Origin: an uncultured Peptococcaceae bacterium
Lineage (GTDB): Bacteria; Bacillota; Limnochordia; Darwinibacteriales; Darwinibacteriaceae
Assembly: GCA_937988745.1 (NCBI GenBank)
Contig: CALKAR010000174.1
Location: forward strand, 1 to 64,000
Reading direction: 5' to 3'
DNA length: 64,000 nucleotides
The notes under the pieces are model-generated. The model saw only the letters and a list, made by a program, of their open reading frames with translations. It was not told the origin of the DNA and ran no database searches. Made by a program: the position numbers and the translations under genes. Below are positions 1 through 7,935 of the stretch, piece after piece (position 1 is the stretch's first letter; each line of letters opens with the position of its first letter).

Positions 1-25
1 AGAGGAGCCGTGTCCCGGCTCCTCT
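1..25. terminator. Terminator-like hairpin downstream of uraA, at window edge
   Basis: A perfect 9-bp inverted repeat (AGAGGAGCC / GGCTCCTCT) with a 7-nt loop lies 19 nt past the uraA stop. A T-rich tract follows it on the plus strand; the minus-strand continuation is outside the window. It may terminate uraA, or be the attenuator of a further pyr gene beyond the edge. Confidence 0.55.
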
Positions 26-44
26 TGTTTTGTTCCTTCAGTTA

Positions 45-1286
45 TTAGACTTCTTTCGGCAGGATGATATTCAAGATGATCCCTGCTAAGGTTGCCAAGG
101 CCATTCCCTGGAGCTGAAATGCGCCTAAACCAATCTGTGCTCCGCCGATTCCTAGTACCAGAATGACTGACGAAATCACGAGGTTTCGTTTATCACCGTA
201 ATCGATGCCGCTGTCCACTAGAGTGCGAAGGCCCGAAGAGGCAATTACCCCAAATAGCATGATAGATACACCACCCATGACAGCTGTGGGAATCGTCGAA
301 ATCAATGCCCCGAACTTGGGCGACATCGATAGAATTACAGCTAAAATGGCAGCTACGCGGACGACAAAGACATCAAAAACCTGCGTGATGGCCAAAACGC
401 CAACGTTCTCACCATAAGTTGTGTTAGGTGGTCCACCGAACAGCCCTGCCCATGCCGTGGCTATTCCATCGCCGAGCAGTGTGCGGTGCAGGCCCGGCTC
501 TTTGTAGTAATCGTTACCTGTGATTTTGCTCAGCACCAGTACGTCACCTAGGTGTTCGGTAATGGTGACTAAGGCAACTGGAACTATAGCGGTGATTACA
601 CTCCAGTTAAACCGTGGCGCTATAAACTGCGGGAATCCAAACCAGGCCGCTTCGCGCACAGCGGTGAAATCTACAACTCCCTGGGTAAGTGAGAACAGAT
701 ATCCCGCGACAATTCCAATCAAAACTGGAATTACAGCTAAAAATCCTTTGAAAAAGGCTGTCCCGATGATCGTTATAATTATGGTGAACAGACTAATCCG
801 CACTTCTGGTGCAGCTAATGAACCAAAGCCACTTGACAGCCCTGCCATCTCAATGGCGGTAGGTGCGAGGCCAAGGCCGATAACCACGATTACAGAGCCA
901 ATTACCACGGGCGGCAGAAAGCGGTCAATCCAATCCACACCAATCCGGGAAATGATAAAAGCAACAACAGCGTACACAAGTCCTACCGCCACACCACCAC
1001 CTAAAGCATACGGCAGGCCGTGACTTCCTGCGGCTGCGATAAATGGACTGATAAAGGCAAAGGACGATCCTAGATAAGCAGGGACTTGTCCTTTCGTAAT
1101 TAGTTGGAAAATCAGTGTGCCTGTACCTGAGGTGAAGAGAGCTACTGCTGGATCCAACCCGGTAAGGAGAGGAACTAGAACCGTGGCTCCAAACATGGCA
1201 AACAGATGCTGGAAACCTAACGGAATACTCGCCAACAAACTAACACGCCGCTCGGCAGCGGAATTCTTTACTGCTGATACACTCAT
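45..1286 (-). CDS. uraA: Uracil permease (NCS2 / nucleobase:cation symporter family)
   Basis: 413 aa, full length for UraA/PyrP proton-uracil symporters of the cytoplasmic membrane. Family signatures visible: VPAYLGSSFAFISP near residue 68, the substrate-site Glu in ITEHLGD, and GGPPNTTYGENVGV with the second conserved Glu. Many hydrophobic segments fit the usual 14-helix fold. The ATG start has a strong AAAGGAGG ribosome site. It lies directly downstream of pyrR and is separated from it by a PyrR-binding hairpin that covers its own ribosome site, so uracil uptake is probably repressed when pyrimidine nucleotides are plentiful. Also called pyrP; specificity for uracil is inferred from context and motifs. 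Confidence 0.93.
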   Translation of the reverse strand: MSVSAVKNSAAERRVSLLASIPLGFQHLFAMFGATVLVPLLTGLDPAVALFTSGTGTLIFQLITKGQVPAYLGSSFAFISPFIAAAGSHGLPYALGGGVAVGLVYAVVAFIISRIGVDWIDRFLPPVVIGSVIVVIGLGLAPTAIEMAGLSSGFGSLAAPEVRISLFTIIITIIGTAFFKGFLAVIPVLIGIVAGYLFSLTQGVVDFTAVREAAWFGFPQFIAPRFNWSVITAIVPVALVTITEHLGDVLVLSKITGNDYYKEPGLHRTLLGDGIATAWAGLFGGPPNTTYGENVGVLAITQVFDVFVVRVAAILAVILSMSPKFGALISTIPTAVMGGVSIMLFGVIASSGLRTLVDSGIDYGDKRNLVISSVILVLGIGGAQIGLGAFQLQGMALATLAGIILNIILPKEV

Positions 1287-1293
1287 TATTTAT

Positions 1294-1326
1294 CCTCCTT
1301 TAAGCCTCTCTGGACTTTATTAAAGG
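1294..1326 (-). promoter_or_regulatory. PyrR-binding RNA hairpin covering the uraA ribosome site
   Basis: The transcript between pyrR and uraA carries the PyrR-binding loop TCCAGAGAGGCT inside a perfect 7-bp stem (CCTTTAA at 1320-1326, TTAAAGG at 1297-1303). The 3' arm includes the first bases of the uraA Shine-Dalgarno AAAGGAGG (1294-1301). No terminator follows, so control here looks translational: PyrR-UMP would hold the ribosome site closed. Visible sequence; the PyrR motif is established, the mechanism is inference. Confidence 0.8.
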
Positions 1327-1336
1327 TGATGATTTC

Positions 1337-1870
1337 TTACTCTTTGATGACTACTCGATCGACTCCATCTGTTTCTTGGAGCTGCACGGCAACAACCTCG
1401 CGCTTTGATGTAGGCACGTTTTTTCCCACATAATCAGCGCGAATTGGAAGTTCACGATGTCCTCGGTCTACCAAAATTGCCAGCTGAATCAGCTGCGGCC
1501 GGCCCAGGTCAATGACAGCATCGAGGGCTGCCCGAACTGTCCGTCCTGTATACAAGACATCGTCTACGAGCACAATTGACTTGCCCACCACTGACTCAGG
1601 CACATTCGTGCTGTTGAGCACTGGCTGATCACCCACCGCGGTCAAGTCATCGCGGTAGAGCGAAATATCCAGCACGCCTACGGGCGGCTTATGACCCTCT
1701 ATACGCTCAATCAGCCCAGCTAAGCGTTCTGCCAGCGGTACCCCTCGGGTTTTGATTCCAAGGAGCATTAAGCCATCGATGCCCTTGTTGCGTTCAATGA
1801 TTTCGTGCGCGATCCGAGTCAGAGCCCGTCGAATTTGGTCTTCATCCATGATCTGAGCCTTTAATTCCAC
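1337..1870 (-). CDS. pyrR: Bifunctional pyr operon regulator / uracil phosphoribosyltransferase
   Basis: 177 aa, the usual PyrR length. The PRPP-binding motif VLVDDVLYTGRTVRAA is intact at about residues 101-116. PyrR binds pyr mRNA leaders when loaded with UMP and also converts uracil plus PRPP to UMP in the cytoplasm. The GTG start sits 9 nt after AAAGGAGG. The gene is first in a pyrR-uraA unit with a PyrR-type attenuator in front of it (autoregulation) and a second PyrR site after it. Confidence 0.95.
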   Translation of the reverse strand: MELKAQIMDEDQIRRALTRIAHEIIERNKGIDGLMLLGIKTRGVPLAERLAGLIERIEGHKPPVGVLDISLYRDDLTAVGDQPVLNSTNVPESVVGKSIVLVDDVLYTGRTVRAALDAVIDLGRPQLIQLAILVDRGHRELPIRADYVGKNVPTSKREVVAVQLQETDGVDRVVIKE

Positions 1871-1891
1871 CTCTCAGCACCTCCTTTGCAC

Positions 1892-1982
1892 AAAAAAAGC
1901 TTCCTGCCCGCGGCGCGCGACAAGAAGCATACAAAAACTCCACTTTGTCACCCTTGCCGGCCTCACGGGACCAACTTAAAGG
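1892..1982 (-). promoter_or_regulatory. PyrR-responsive attenuator leader of pyrR
   Basis: Two RNA elements in order on the minus strand. First is a PyrR-binding (anti-antiterminator) segment at 1951-1982, with CCTTTAA, a loop CCCGTGAGGC and a closing GCAAGG. Second is an intrinsic terminator at 1892-1928, with arms GCTTCTTGTC and GGCAGGAAGC (10 pairs counting G-U) and seven Ts at 1892-1898. This is the classic Gram-positive pyr attenuation layout: PyrR-UMP stabilises the first hairpin so that the terminator forms. Confidence 0.85.
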
Positions 1983-1994
1983 TAATCTCCTAAT

Positions 1995-2023
1995 ACGATA
2001 GCTGATAGTCCAAGCAAAGTCAA
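1995..2023 (-). promoter_or_regulatory. Probable sigma-A promoter for pyrR-uraA
   Basis: TTGACT (2018-2023), 17-nt spacer, TATCGT (1995-2000). It overlaps the 3' end of rluD and would start RNA about 7 nt upstream of the PyrR-binding leader. The -10 is imperfect. Confidence 0.55.
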
Positions 2024-2937
2024 GTGCTTTTTCGTGCTTTTTCCACACACTTTTTGAATTCAATCGGCGGGTCTTGTTGAAACTCCTTCCAACTGCCGTC
2101 CATATGTTGAAAACCAAGGAAGTAGGCATGAAGCAGCTGACTTTCTGCCCCCAACTGATCACCACGCCTGCCATAGACAGGATCGCCCACAATAGGATGA
2201 TTGATGGCACTTAAATGCACCCTTATCTGATGCGTACGTCCCGTTTCTAAGCGACATTCTACGAGGGTGTGGCGGGCAAACCGTTCTCTAACTGTAAAAT
2301 GGGTTACTGCATCCCTGCCTCCCTCGACAACCGCCATGCGTTTGCGATCCTTCGGATGTCGGCCAATTGGAGCTTCTATAGTCCCACTTTCATGTTCCAT
2401 TTGACCGTGTACAAGGGCCAAATAGCGCCGCTCGATTAAGCGTTCCTTGAGCTGATCAGCAAAATAAACATGGGCCTTGTCTGTCTTAGCTACAATCATC
2501 AGCCCACTCGTGTCTTTATCGAGTCGGTGAACAATTCCCGGACGCAGCTCTCCACCAATCCCAGATAGGCCCTTCAGGTGGAACAGCAGAGCGTTAACTA
2601 ACGTACCCTCCCAGTTTCCTGCTGCAGGATGAACGACCAGCCCTTTCGGCTTATTGACCACAGCGATCTGATCATCTTCATAAATGATATCAATGGGAAT
2701 ATTCTCTGGCTGCACATCCGTTTCTTGTGGAGGCGGAATTATAACCGACACCTCATCGCCGATACGCAGGCGGTAACCGGCCTTCACTTGATTGCCTCCA
2801 ACCAAAACCAGGCCGCGGTCAATCAGCTGTTTGATCTGAGAACGGGTCAAGCCTGTCTGCTGCGCAGCCCAAACATCGAGACGCTGCCCTTCGGAGTCTA
2901 CTTGGAAGCGGTGCTGAATCTCATTCCTTCCGATCAT
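2020..2937 (-). CDS. rluD: RluA/RluD-family ribosomal large subunit pseudouridine synthase
   Basis: 305 aa. An N-terminal S4 RNA-binding region (about residues 13-75) is followed by the pseudouridine synthase domain with the catalytic Asp in HRLDKDTSG and the RTHQIRVHL motif. It isomerises uridine in 23S rRNA. A good ribosome site (GGGAGGT, 8 nt) precedes the ATG. The start overlaps the end of lspA by 17 nt, the common lspA-rluD coupling in Firmicutes. Exact target uridine cannot be read from sequence; the symbol follows the RluD-type (YlyB) syntenic position. Confidence 0.9.
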   Translation of the reverse strand: MIGRNEIQHRFQVDSEGQRLDVWAAQQTGLTRSQIKQLIDRGLVLVGGNQVKAGYRLRIGDEVSVIIPPPQETDVQPENIPIDIIYEDDQIAVVNKPKGLVVHPAAGNWEGTLVNALLFHLKGLSGIGGELRPGIVHRLDKDTSGLMIVAKTDKAHVYFADQLKERLIERRYLALVHGQMEHESGTIEAPIGRHPKDRKRMAVVEGGRDAVTHFTVRERFARHTLVECRLETGRTHQIRVHLSAINHPIVGDPVYGRRGDQLGAESQLLHAYFLGFQHMDGSWKEFQQDPPIEFKKCVEKARKST

Positions 2938-3361
2938 GAGTCAAGACCTCCCAGAAGAGCAGAATCACACCGCACACGATAGCAATATCAGCCACGTTGA
3001 ATATGGGCCATATACGTACGTCAAGGAAATCCACTACGGCACCGTAGACAAAACGGTCGATCATATTCCCAAGCGCTCCAGAAAGTGCTAGACTGACTCC
3101 CCATTTCACTCGGCTGCTCTGAGATATGATCCGCTTCCACTGCCATGCAGCCAACCCGACTCCCAGAAGAGCGAGAACTGCCAGCAGCTGAGACCTGCCC
3201 TTCAGCAGTCCGAAGGCGGCACCGGTGTTTCGCACGTACGTCAGGTACAGAAAAGGGGCAGCGATAGCAATGCTCTCCCCTTCTACCATGTGCTGCATGA
3301 TAAAGAATTTTGTCAGCCGGTCCACCGCGAGCACAAGGAAGCTCGTCAGATAATAACGCAA
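2921..3361 (-). CDS. lspA: Lipoprotein signal peptidase (signal peptidase II)
   Basis: About 146 aa with four hydrophobic segments. The two catalytic aspartates are in GNMIDRF and FNVADIAI, with NTGAAFG also conserved. It cleaves signal peptides of prolipoproteins in the membrane. An in-frame ATG lies six codons further upstream (3379) but has no ribosome site in front; the TTG at 3361 is 8 nt after GGAAGGAG, so I prefer it. It lies between a dksA-type gene and rluD, as in many Firmicutes. Confidence 0.9.
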   Translation of the reverse strand: MRYYLTSFLVLAVDRLTKFFIMQHMVEGESIAIAAPFLYLTYVRNTGAAFGLLKGRSQLLAVLALLGVGLAAWQWKRIISQSSRVKWGVSLALSGALGNMIDRFVYGAVVDFLDVRIWPIFNVADIAIVCGVILLFWEVLTHDRKE

Positions 3362-3420
3362 TCGCACTGCTCCTTCCATCAGTATCAGTGCATAATTCGC
3401 TGCATCCCTGTCAATTCCTG

Positions 3421-3918
3421 CTATTCGTCCTCTGGGATGTCACTCGCGGTACCGTAGCTTTCCACCGCCAACCAGCTTTCTTCTTCGAAGGACCTGCCTA
3501 GGGAAGATTGGAGACTCTCCTCCTCAATCGGCCTCTCCCTAGTGTCAGCCGTCTCGTCTTCCTGCCGGCAGCTGATGCATAAATCTGTTTCTGGAATTGC
3601 CTCTAAGCGCTGTTCTGGTATGTCCGCACCACAGCGCCGGCAGACACCATAGTTTCCATTTTCAATCGAAGCTAAAGCGGCTTCAATCTGCTGCAGTTGA
3701 ATGCGGGTTGTCTCCAAGATTCCCAAATCCTTACTCCGTTCATACAGCTCACTGCCAAAGTCTGCAGGATGCTGGTCGTATGCGGACAACTCTCCCACCG
3801 CCTCTGTGGCAGGCTCACCTAAGCCACCCTCACCCATGAGCCGTTCTTCTACGGCTTTAAGCTCTGTATATCGTTTCCAGAGAAGATCCTCAAAATACTG
3901 CAATTTTATCTGATCCAA
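3421..3918 (-). CDS. TraR/DksA-type zinc-finger protein (YteA-like)
   Basis: 165 aa. A helical N-terminal half is followed by a four-cysteine zinc finger, CRRCG and CISC, at about residues 92-116, as in the DksA/TraR C4 family. The tail is acidic and low-complexity. Bacillota homologues (YteA-like) are often found next to lspA or ileS, as here; some are annotated as sporulation-related. Whether it binds RNA polymerase like DksA is not shown by sequence. Confidence 0.8.
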   Translation of the reverse strand: MDQIKLQYFEDLLWKRYTELKAVEERLMGEGGLGEPATEAVGELSAYDQHPADFGSELYERSKDLGILETTRIQLQQIEAALASIENGNYGVCRRCGADIPEQRLEAIPETDLCISCRQEDETADTRERPIEEESLQSSLGRSFEEESWLAVESYGTASDIPEDE

Positions 3919-3930
3919 TGCTCATCCCTC

Positions 3931-4245
3931 CTATATAGGCCTTCTAGCGAGCTCGTTCTGTACTATCCGAGTTATTTCCGCGATGAACTCTCCGACCAAA
4001 GGTAGATTCAATGAAGCCACCACTCCGAGAATGTAGAGAAAAACAGCTCCCACCACCGTAAAGCCGATAGCCAAGCCAAAACCGCGCACTATTCCTGAAA
4101 TAAAACTGAGATAAAGCATGCGGCGCGGTTCTCGATAGAGCTCAATAAATTCAGCTATACTCGCCTTTTCCATGGCGGTTGCTACCCGTTCAAGTTTGAC
4201 TAGCAGTGTCTCAAGCAGACCTGGACTGATCTCTCTTCTCATCAC
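3931..4245 (-). CDS. DUF5665-type small membrane protein
   Basis: 104 aa. A hydrophilic helical N-terminus of about 45 residues containing ELYREPRRMLYL is followed by one or two membrane segments (about 48-80, ISGIVRGFGLAIGFTVVGAV) and a short polar tail. This pattern matches my memory of the DUF5665 family found near ileS in Firmicutes; function unknown. It is separated from ileS by a terminator, so it probably starts a new unit with the dksA-type gene, lspA and rluD. Confidence 0.65.
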   Translation of the reverse strand: MMRREISPGLLETLLVKLERVATAMEKASIAEFIELYREPRRMLYLSFISGIVRGFGLAIGFTVVGAVFLYILGVVASLNLPLVGEFIAEITRIVQNELARRPI

Positions 4246-4280
4246 CCTTGCCCCCCATCCCAGTTATGCTTAGAATACGC

Positions 4281-4308
4281 AAAACCCCCTCCAGTATTCG
4301 GAGGGGGT
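4281..4308 (-). terminator. Intrinsic terminator after ileS
   Basis: ACCCCCTCC / GGAGGGGGT, 9 bp, 7-nt loop, followed by a short T tract on the minus strand. It lies 14 nt past the ileS stop. Confidence 0.85.
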
Positions 4309-4322
4309 CTAAACAATCTCGC

Positions 4323-7106
4323 TTACCCAACTACAGCGTCACAGCGGTCACAGAGATCAGGGTGTTCTTCTGACTGTCCCACTGTCTCGGAGTAGCGCCA
4401 GCAGCGTTCGCATTTTTCACCGCTGGCTGGATAGACATCAACAGCAATTCCTTCTTCTTCATCATGGTGCAGAACGTCTTCAGGCTTTTCAGCTGCGGAG
4501 GCGAGTTTTACAGAGGAAACAATGAACAGCATTGGCAGCTGATCCTCAAAGTCCCGCAGCGTGCTGATCACCTTATCATCGGCAAAAACTGTGACACTAG
4601 CCTCATTAGAAGAACCAATCATCTTTTGGGCACGGGCCATTTCTAGCCCCTTAGCCACGCACCTTCTAGCCCGAAGCATTTCTTCCCACTTTTGTTCGAG
4701 GGTCTCATCCAAATATTCTTCTGGGAGCTCATCCCAAGTACTTAAGTGAATGCTTTCCGCTGTGCGTAAAGCCTCAGGCAGATGTGACCAGATTTCATCG
4801 GCAGTGAACACTAAGATCGGTGCCATGAGCTGGGCCAGTTCCTTCACAATAATGGTGAATGCGGTTTGGGCCGAACGGCGTTCCTTCGAATCCTGTGCAT
4901 CGCAGTATAAACGGTCCTTGAGTACATCTAGGTAGAAACCGCCCATATCCACTGCACAGAAGTTGTGAACTCTATGGTACACAAGATGGAAGTCGTAGTC
5001 TTTGTATGCCTTTCTGACCCGCTTGCTGAGTGTCGCCAGCTTGAGCAGAGCCCAGCGATCGATCTCTTCCATCTCAGCATAGTCTATCCAGTCGGTCTCT
5101 GGATTGAAGTCAGAGATGTTCCCCAGGAGGAACCGGGCTGTATTTCTTATCCGCCGATATGCTTCAGAGAGCTGTGCCATGATCTCGTTCGAAATACGCA
5201 CATCGCCGCGGTATTCCGCTGAGGCAACCCACATGCGGAGGACGTCAGCACCAAACTTGTTCCAAATCTCTGCAGGAGCAACTACGTTACCCAAAGACTT
5301 GGACATTTTTCTGCCATCACCATCGACCACAAACCCGTGGGTCAAGACTGCCTTGTAAGGTGCCTTACCTAGAGCCGCTACGGCAGTGGAAAGCGATGAC
5401 TGGAACCAACCTCTATGCTGGTCACTTCCCTCTAAATAAAGGTCGGCCGGCCAGGTAAGACCCTCTCTTTGTAATACTGCTGCATGGGATACGCCTGAAT
5501 CGAACCAGACGTCCATAATGTCTGCCTCTTTGCGAAACTCAGTTCCACCACACTTCGGACAAGTGAATCCTTCTGGCAGCAGCTCATGTGGTTCCCTGGC
5601 GTACCAAGCATTGGAACCTTCCCTGCGGAAGATATCTGCCACATGGCTGATGGTCTCTTCACTGGCGATGGTTTCACCGCAGGAGCAGTAGAAAACAGGA
5701 ATGGGCACTCCCCACACGCGCTGGCGCGAGATACACCAGTCAGCCCGGTCGGCTACCATGCCTGTGATTCGATCAATACCCCATGCGGGAATCCATTGAA
5801 CTTCATTGATGGCATCGAGCATGTCTTGGCGGAACTGCTCAATTGATACAAACCACTGCTCGGTAGCGCGATAGACTACAGGTTGGCGGCAGCGCCAGCA
5901 GTGCGGATAGGAGTGTTCAATCTCGTCCGCTTTCAGCAGAGCACCGCTTTCCTCAAGATCACGTACCACAGCTTTATTGCCGTCATCGAGGGTCAATCCA
6001 GCATACTGCTGCGCTTCTTCAGTAAAGCGTCCTTTTTCATCGACTGGTGAAAAGGCAGGCAGGTTGTATTTCAGACCAATCACATAGTCCTCTTGGCCAT
6101 GACCAGGAGCAGTGTGTACGCATCCTGTTCCTGCATCCAGCGTTACATGATCGCCCACGATGACAATTGAATCACGTTCAAACAAGGGATGTCTGCAAAC
6201 TACACCCTCGAGCTCACTACCGCGCACTTCTTTCAAGATGCCCTGGTTCGACAAGCCTACTTCGCTGAGGAAGGTATCAAGAAGCTCTTTGGCGACAACC
6301 AGGTTGCCCTTCTCAGTCTGGACAACTACATAGGTGAAATCTGGATGCACGGAAATGGCTAAGTTCGCTGGAATGGTCCAAGGTGTAGTGGTCCAGATAA
6401 CGAAATAGGCATCGAGGCCTTCTAATACCTCTCCAGGAGCAGTAACAGCAAACCGCACATAAATGCTTGGAGATACGTGATCGTGATATTCGATCTCCGC
6501 TTCAGCAAGGGCAGTCACACAGTCCGCACACCAGTAAACGGGCTTGAGGTCTTTATAGACATAACCCTTCTTCATCATTTCCCCGAAAATTTCAATCTGA
6601 CGGGCTTCATATTCGGGATTCAGTGTCAGATACGGATTCTCCCAGTCGCCCCAAACCCCTAAGCGCTGAAACTGCTCGCGCTGTTTGTCCATCTGCTCAA
6701 GAGCATAGTTTTTACAGTATTCGCGGAACTCAACCGTGTTCATTTCGGCCCGCTTGTCTCCAAGTTCCCGCAAAGCCTGCAGCTCAATGGGCAGTCCATG
6801 AGTATCCCAACCAGGTACATAGGGAGCTCGATAGCCAGCCATACTGCGCGAGCGCACAACAATATCTTTCAAAACTTTGTTCAAAGCCGTACCAATGTGA
6901 ATGTCACCATTGGCATACGGAGGACCATCATGAAGAACAAAAACAGGACTGCCAGCTTCGGCCCTCTCGCGCTGTAGTTGATAGTAGTATTGCTTTTCTT
7001 GCCAAACCTTCAACATCTCCGGCTCCCGTTTAGCTAGATTTCCACGCATAGGAAATTCTGTCTTGGGGAGCTGAAGAGTGGCCTGATAGTCAGATTTAGA
7101 CGCCAA
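4323..7106 (-). CDS. ileS: Isoleucyl-tRNA synthetase
   Basis: 927 aa from the TTG at 7106, close to the 921 aa of the B. subtilis enzyme. It charges tRNA-Ile and edits valine. HIGH-type motif in PPYANGDIHIG, KMSKS in GRKMSKSLGN, tryptophan-rich editing region (VIWTTTPWTIPAN), and a C-terminal zinc finger CERCWRYSE...CDRC. The reading frame is open further upstream to 7262, but that stretch is T-box leader RNA; the TTG follows GGAGGT by 7 nt and the homologous N-terminus (DYQATLQLPKTEFPMRG) begins just after. Expression is controlled by the upstream T-box. Confidence 0.95.
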   Translation of the reverse strand: MASKSDYQATLQLPKTEFPMRGNLAKREPEMLKVWQEKQYYYQLQRERAEAGSPVFVLHDGPPYANGDIHIGTALNKVLKDIVVRSRSMAGYRAPYVPGWDTHGLPIELQALRELGDKRAEMNTVEFREYCKNYALEQMDKQREQFQRLGVWGDWENPYLTLNPEYEARQIEIFGEMMKKGYVYKDLKPVYWCADCVTALAEAEIEYHDHVSPSIYVRFAVTAPGEVLEGLDAYFVIWTTTPWTIPANLAISVHPDFTYVVVQTEKGNLVVAKELLDTFLSEVGLSNQGILKEVRGSELEGVVCRHPLFERDSIVIVGDHVTLDAGTGCVHTAPGHGQEDYVIGLKYNLPAFSPVDEKGRFTEEAQQYAGLTLDDGNKAVVRDLEESGALLKADEIEHSYPHCWRCRQPVVYRATEQWFVSIEQFRQDMLDAINEVQWIPAWGIDRITGMVADRADWCISRQRVWGVPIPVFYCSCGETIASEETISHVADIFRREGSNAWYAREPHELLPEGFTCPKCGGTEFRKEADIMDVWFDSGVSHAAVLQREGLTWPADLYLEGSDQHRGWFQSSLSTAVAALGKAPYKAVLTHGFVVDGDGRKMSKSLGNVVAPAEIWNKFGADVLRMWVASAEYRGDVRISNEIMAQLSEAYRRIRNTARFLLGNISDFNPETDWIDYAEMEEIDRWALLKLATLSKRVRKAYKDYDFHLVYHRVHNFCAVDMGGFYLDVLKDRLYCDAQDSKERRSAQTAFTIIVKELAQLMAPILVFTADEIWSHLPEALRTAESIHLSTWDELPEEYLDETLEQKWEEMLRARRCVAKGLEMARAQKMIGSSNEASVTVFADDKVISTLRDFEDQLPMLFIVSSVKLASAAEKPEDVLHHDEEEGIAVDVYPASGEKCERCWRYSETVGQSEEHPDLCDRCDAVVG

Positions 7107-7147
7107 CTCCAATACCTCCTGAATCATTAATATAAGCAAATTTGCAT

Positions 7148-7391
7148 AAAAAAACTCGCCCCCAAATAAGGGACGAGGATATACCCGCGGTACCACCCTA
7201 GTTAAGACCCTTCGGCCTTCACTCAATTGCAGATAACGGATGCACCGGCACCGCTTACTCAACGTTCAGCGGGCAACTCAGGGGTGATCTTCCTTAACTG
7301 GACTCAGGTACCTGCTCTCACCTACCAGGCTCTCTGTCACCCTATCCAATCAGTACTCTCCCCGTCATCGTCTTTCCAGATCTATTTGATT
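7148..7391 (-). ncRNA. T-box riboswitch leader of ileS
   Basis: The T-box consensus AGGGTGGTACCGCGG is present at 7185-7199, directly followed by an intrinsic terminator (CTCGTCCC / GGGGCGAG at 7155-7177, seven Ts at 7148-7154). The upstream ~190 nt has the AG-rich stem I region expected of T-boxes. ATC at 7286-7288, followed by A, is a candidate specifier codon for isoleucine, though I did not fold stem I fully. Uncharged tRNA-Ile would stabilise the antiterminator and allow ileS transcription. Confidence 0.93.
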
Positions 7392-7397
7392 GGTCAT

Positions 7398-7426
7398 ATT
7401 ATATCCAACGATTTCAAAAAGGTCAA
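7398..7426 (-). promoter_or_regulatory. Sigma-A promoter of the ileS T-box leader
   Basis: TTGACC (7421-7426), exactly 17-nt spacer, TATAAT (7398-7403). The -35 overlaps the divIVA stop codon. Predicted start near 7391. Confidence 0.85.
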
Positions 7427-7923
7427 TCTTCTGAGGTCAGTTCATCGCTGATGGCAGCTGCTGCGTCCCTATAGATTTTCGTCTTCTCCGAAACCTCTTC
7501 TACAAATTGAGTTTCCTCAACCATGTTCCAGATAGATTCCATGAGGGTCCGCATGCGCTTCTTAAAAAGGCTTTCCGCTGCCTTAACAGCATTGAGACGA
7601 GCCTCGGCCTCAGCCACAATCTGAGCTGCCTTCAATTTAGCCTCTTCTAAAACGGCCTCCGATTGAGTAGTAGAGAGGTCCCGGATTTCAGATACTGCCT
7701 GCTTGGTAAGGGAAATCAGATCAAGCACATCCTGCTCGCGGCTCTGCTTCTTCTGCAGTTCTTCCTGCAGAGTCTGTATTTCATCCTGCAGGCGCTTATT
7801 TTCCTGATATAAACTCTCATAATGACTGACAATCTTAGCTACAAACTCATCCACTTCTTCTTCATTGTAGCCTCTAAAAGTACGAGTGAACTCAGTGTTA
7901 TGAATATCTAATGGTTTGAGCAC
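7423..7923 (-). CDS. divIVA: DivIVA-family cell-division / polarity protein
   Basis: 166 aa. The N-terminal DivIVA membrane-targeting motif is clear (LKPLDIHNTEF and FRGYNEEEVDEFV), followed by a long coiled coil (about residues 28-75) and a second helical region. DivIVA senses negative membrane curvature at poles and septa and recruits partners, including the chromosome-anchoring machinery in sporulation. The GTG start is 7 nt after AGGAGGT. It is the last gene of the yggS-sepF-yggT-ylmH-divIVA cluster. Confidence 0.92.
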   Translation of the reverse strand: MLKPLDIHNTEFTRTFRGYNEEEVDEFVAKIVSHYESLYQENKRLQDEIQTLQEELQKKQSREQDVLDLISLTKQAVSEIRDLSTTQSEAVLEEAKLKAAQIVAEAEARLNAVKAAESLFKKRMRTLMESIWNMVEETQFVEEVSEKTKIYRDAAAAISDELTSED

Positions 7924-7935
7924 TGCTCATACCTC

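Noticed and set aside
1842..2210. 122-codon minus-strand frame across the pyrR leader
   Set aside because: It overlaps rluD in another frame and runs through the PyrR attenuator; no ribosome site.
7107..7262. 52-codon N-terminal extension of ileS
   Set aside because: This stretch is T-box RNA including its terminator; homologous IleS proteins begin near the TTG at 7106.
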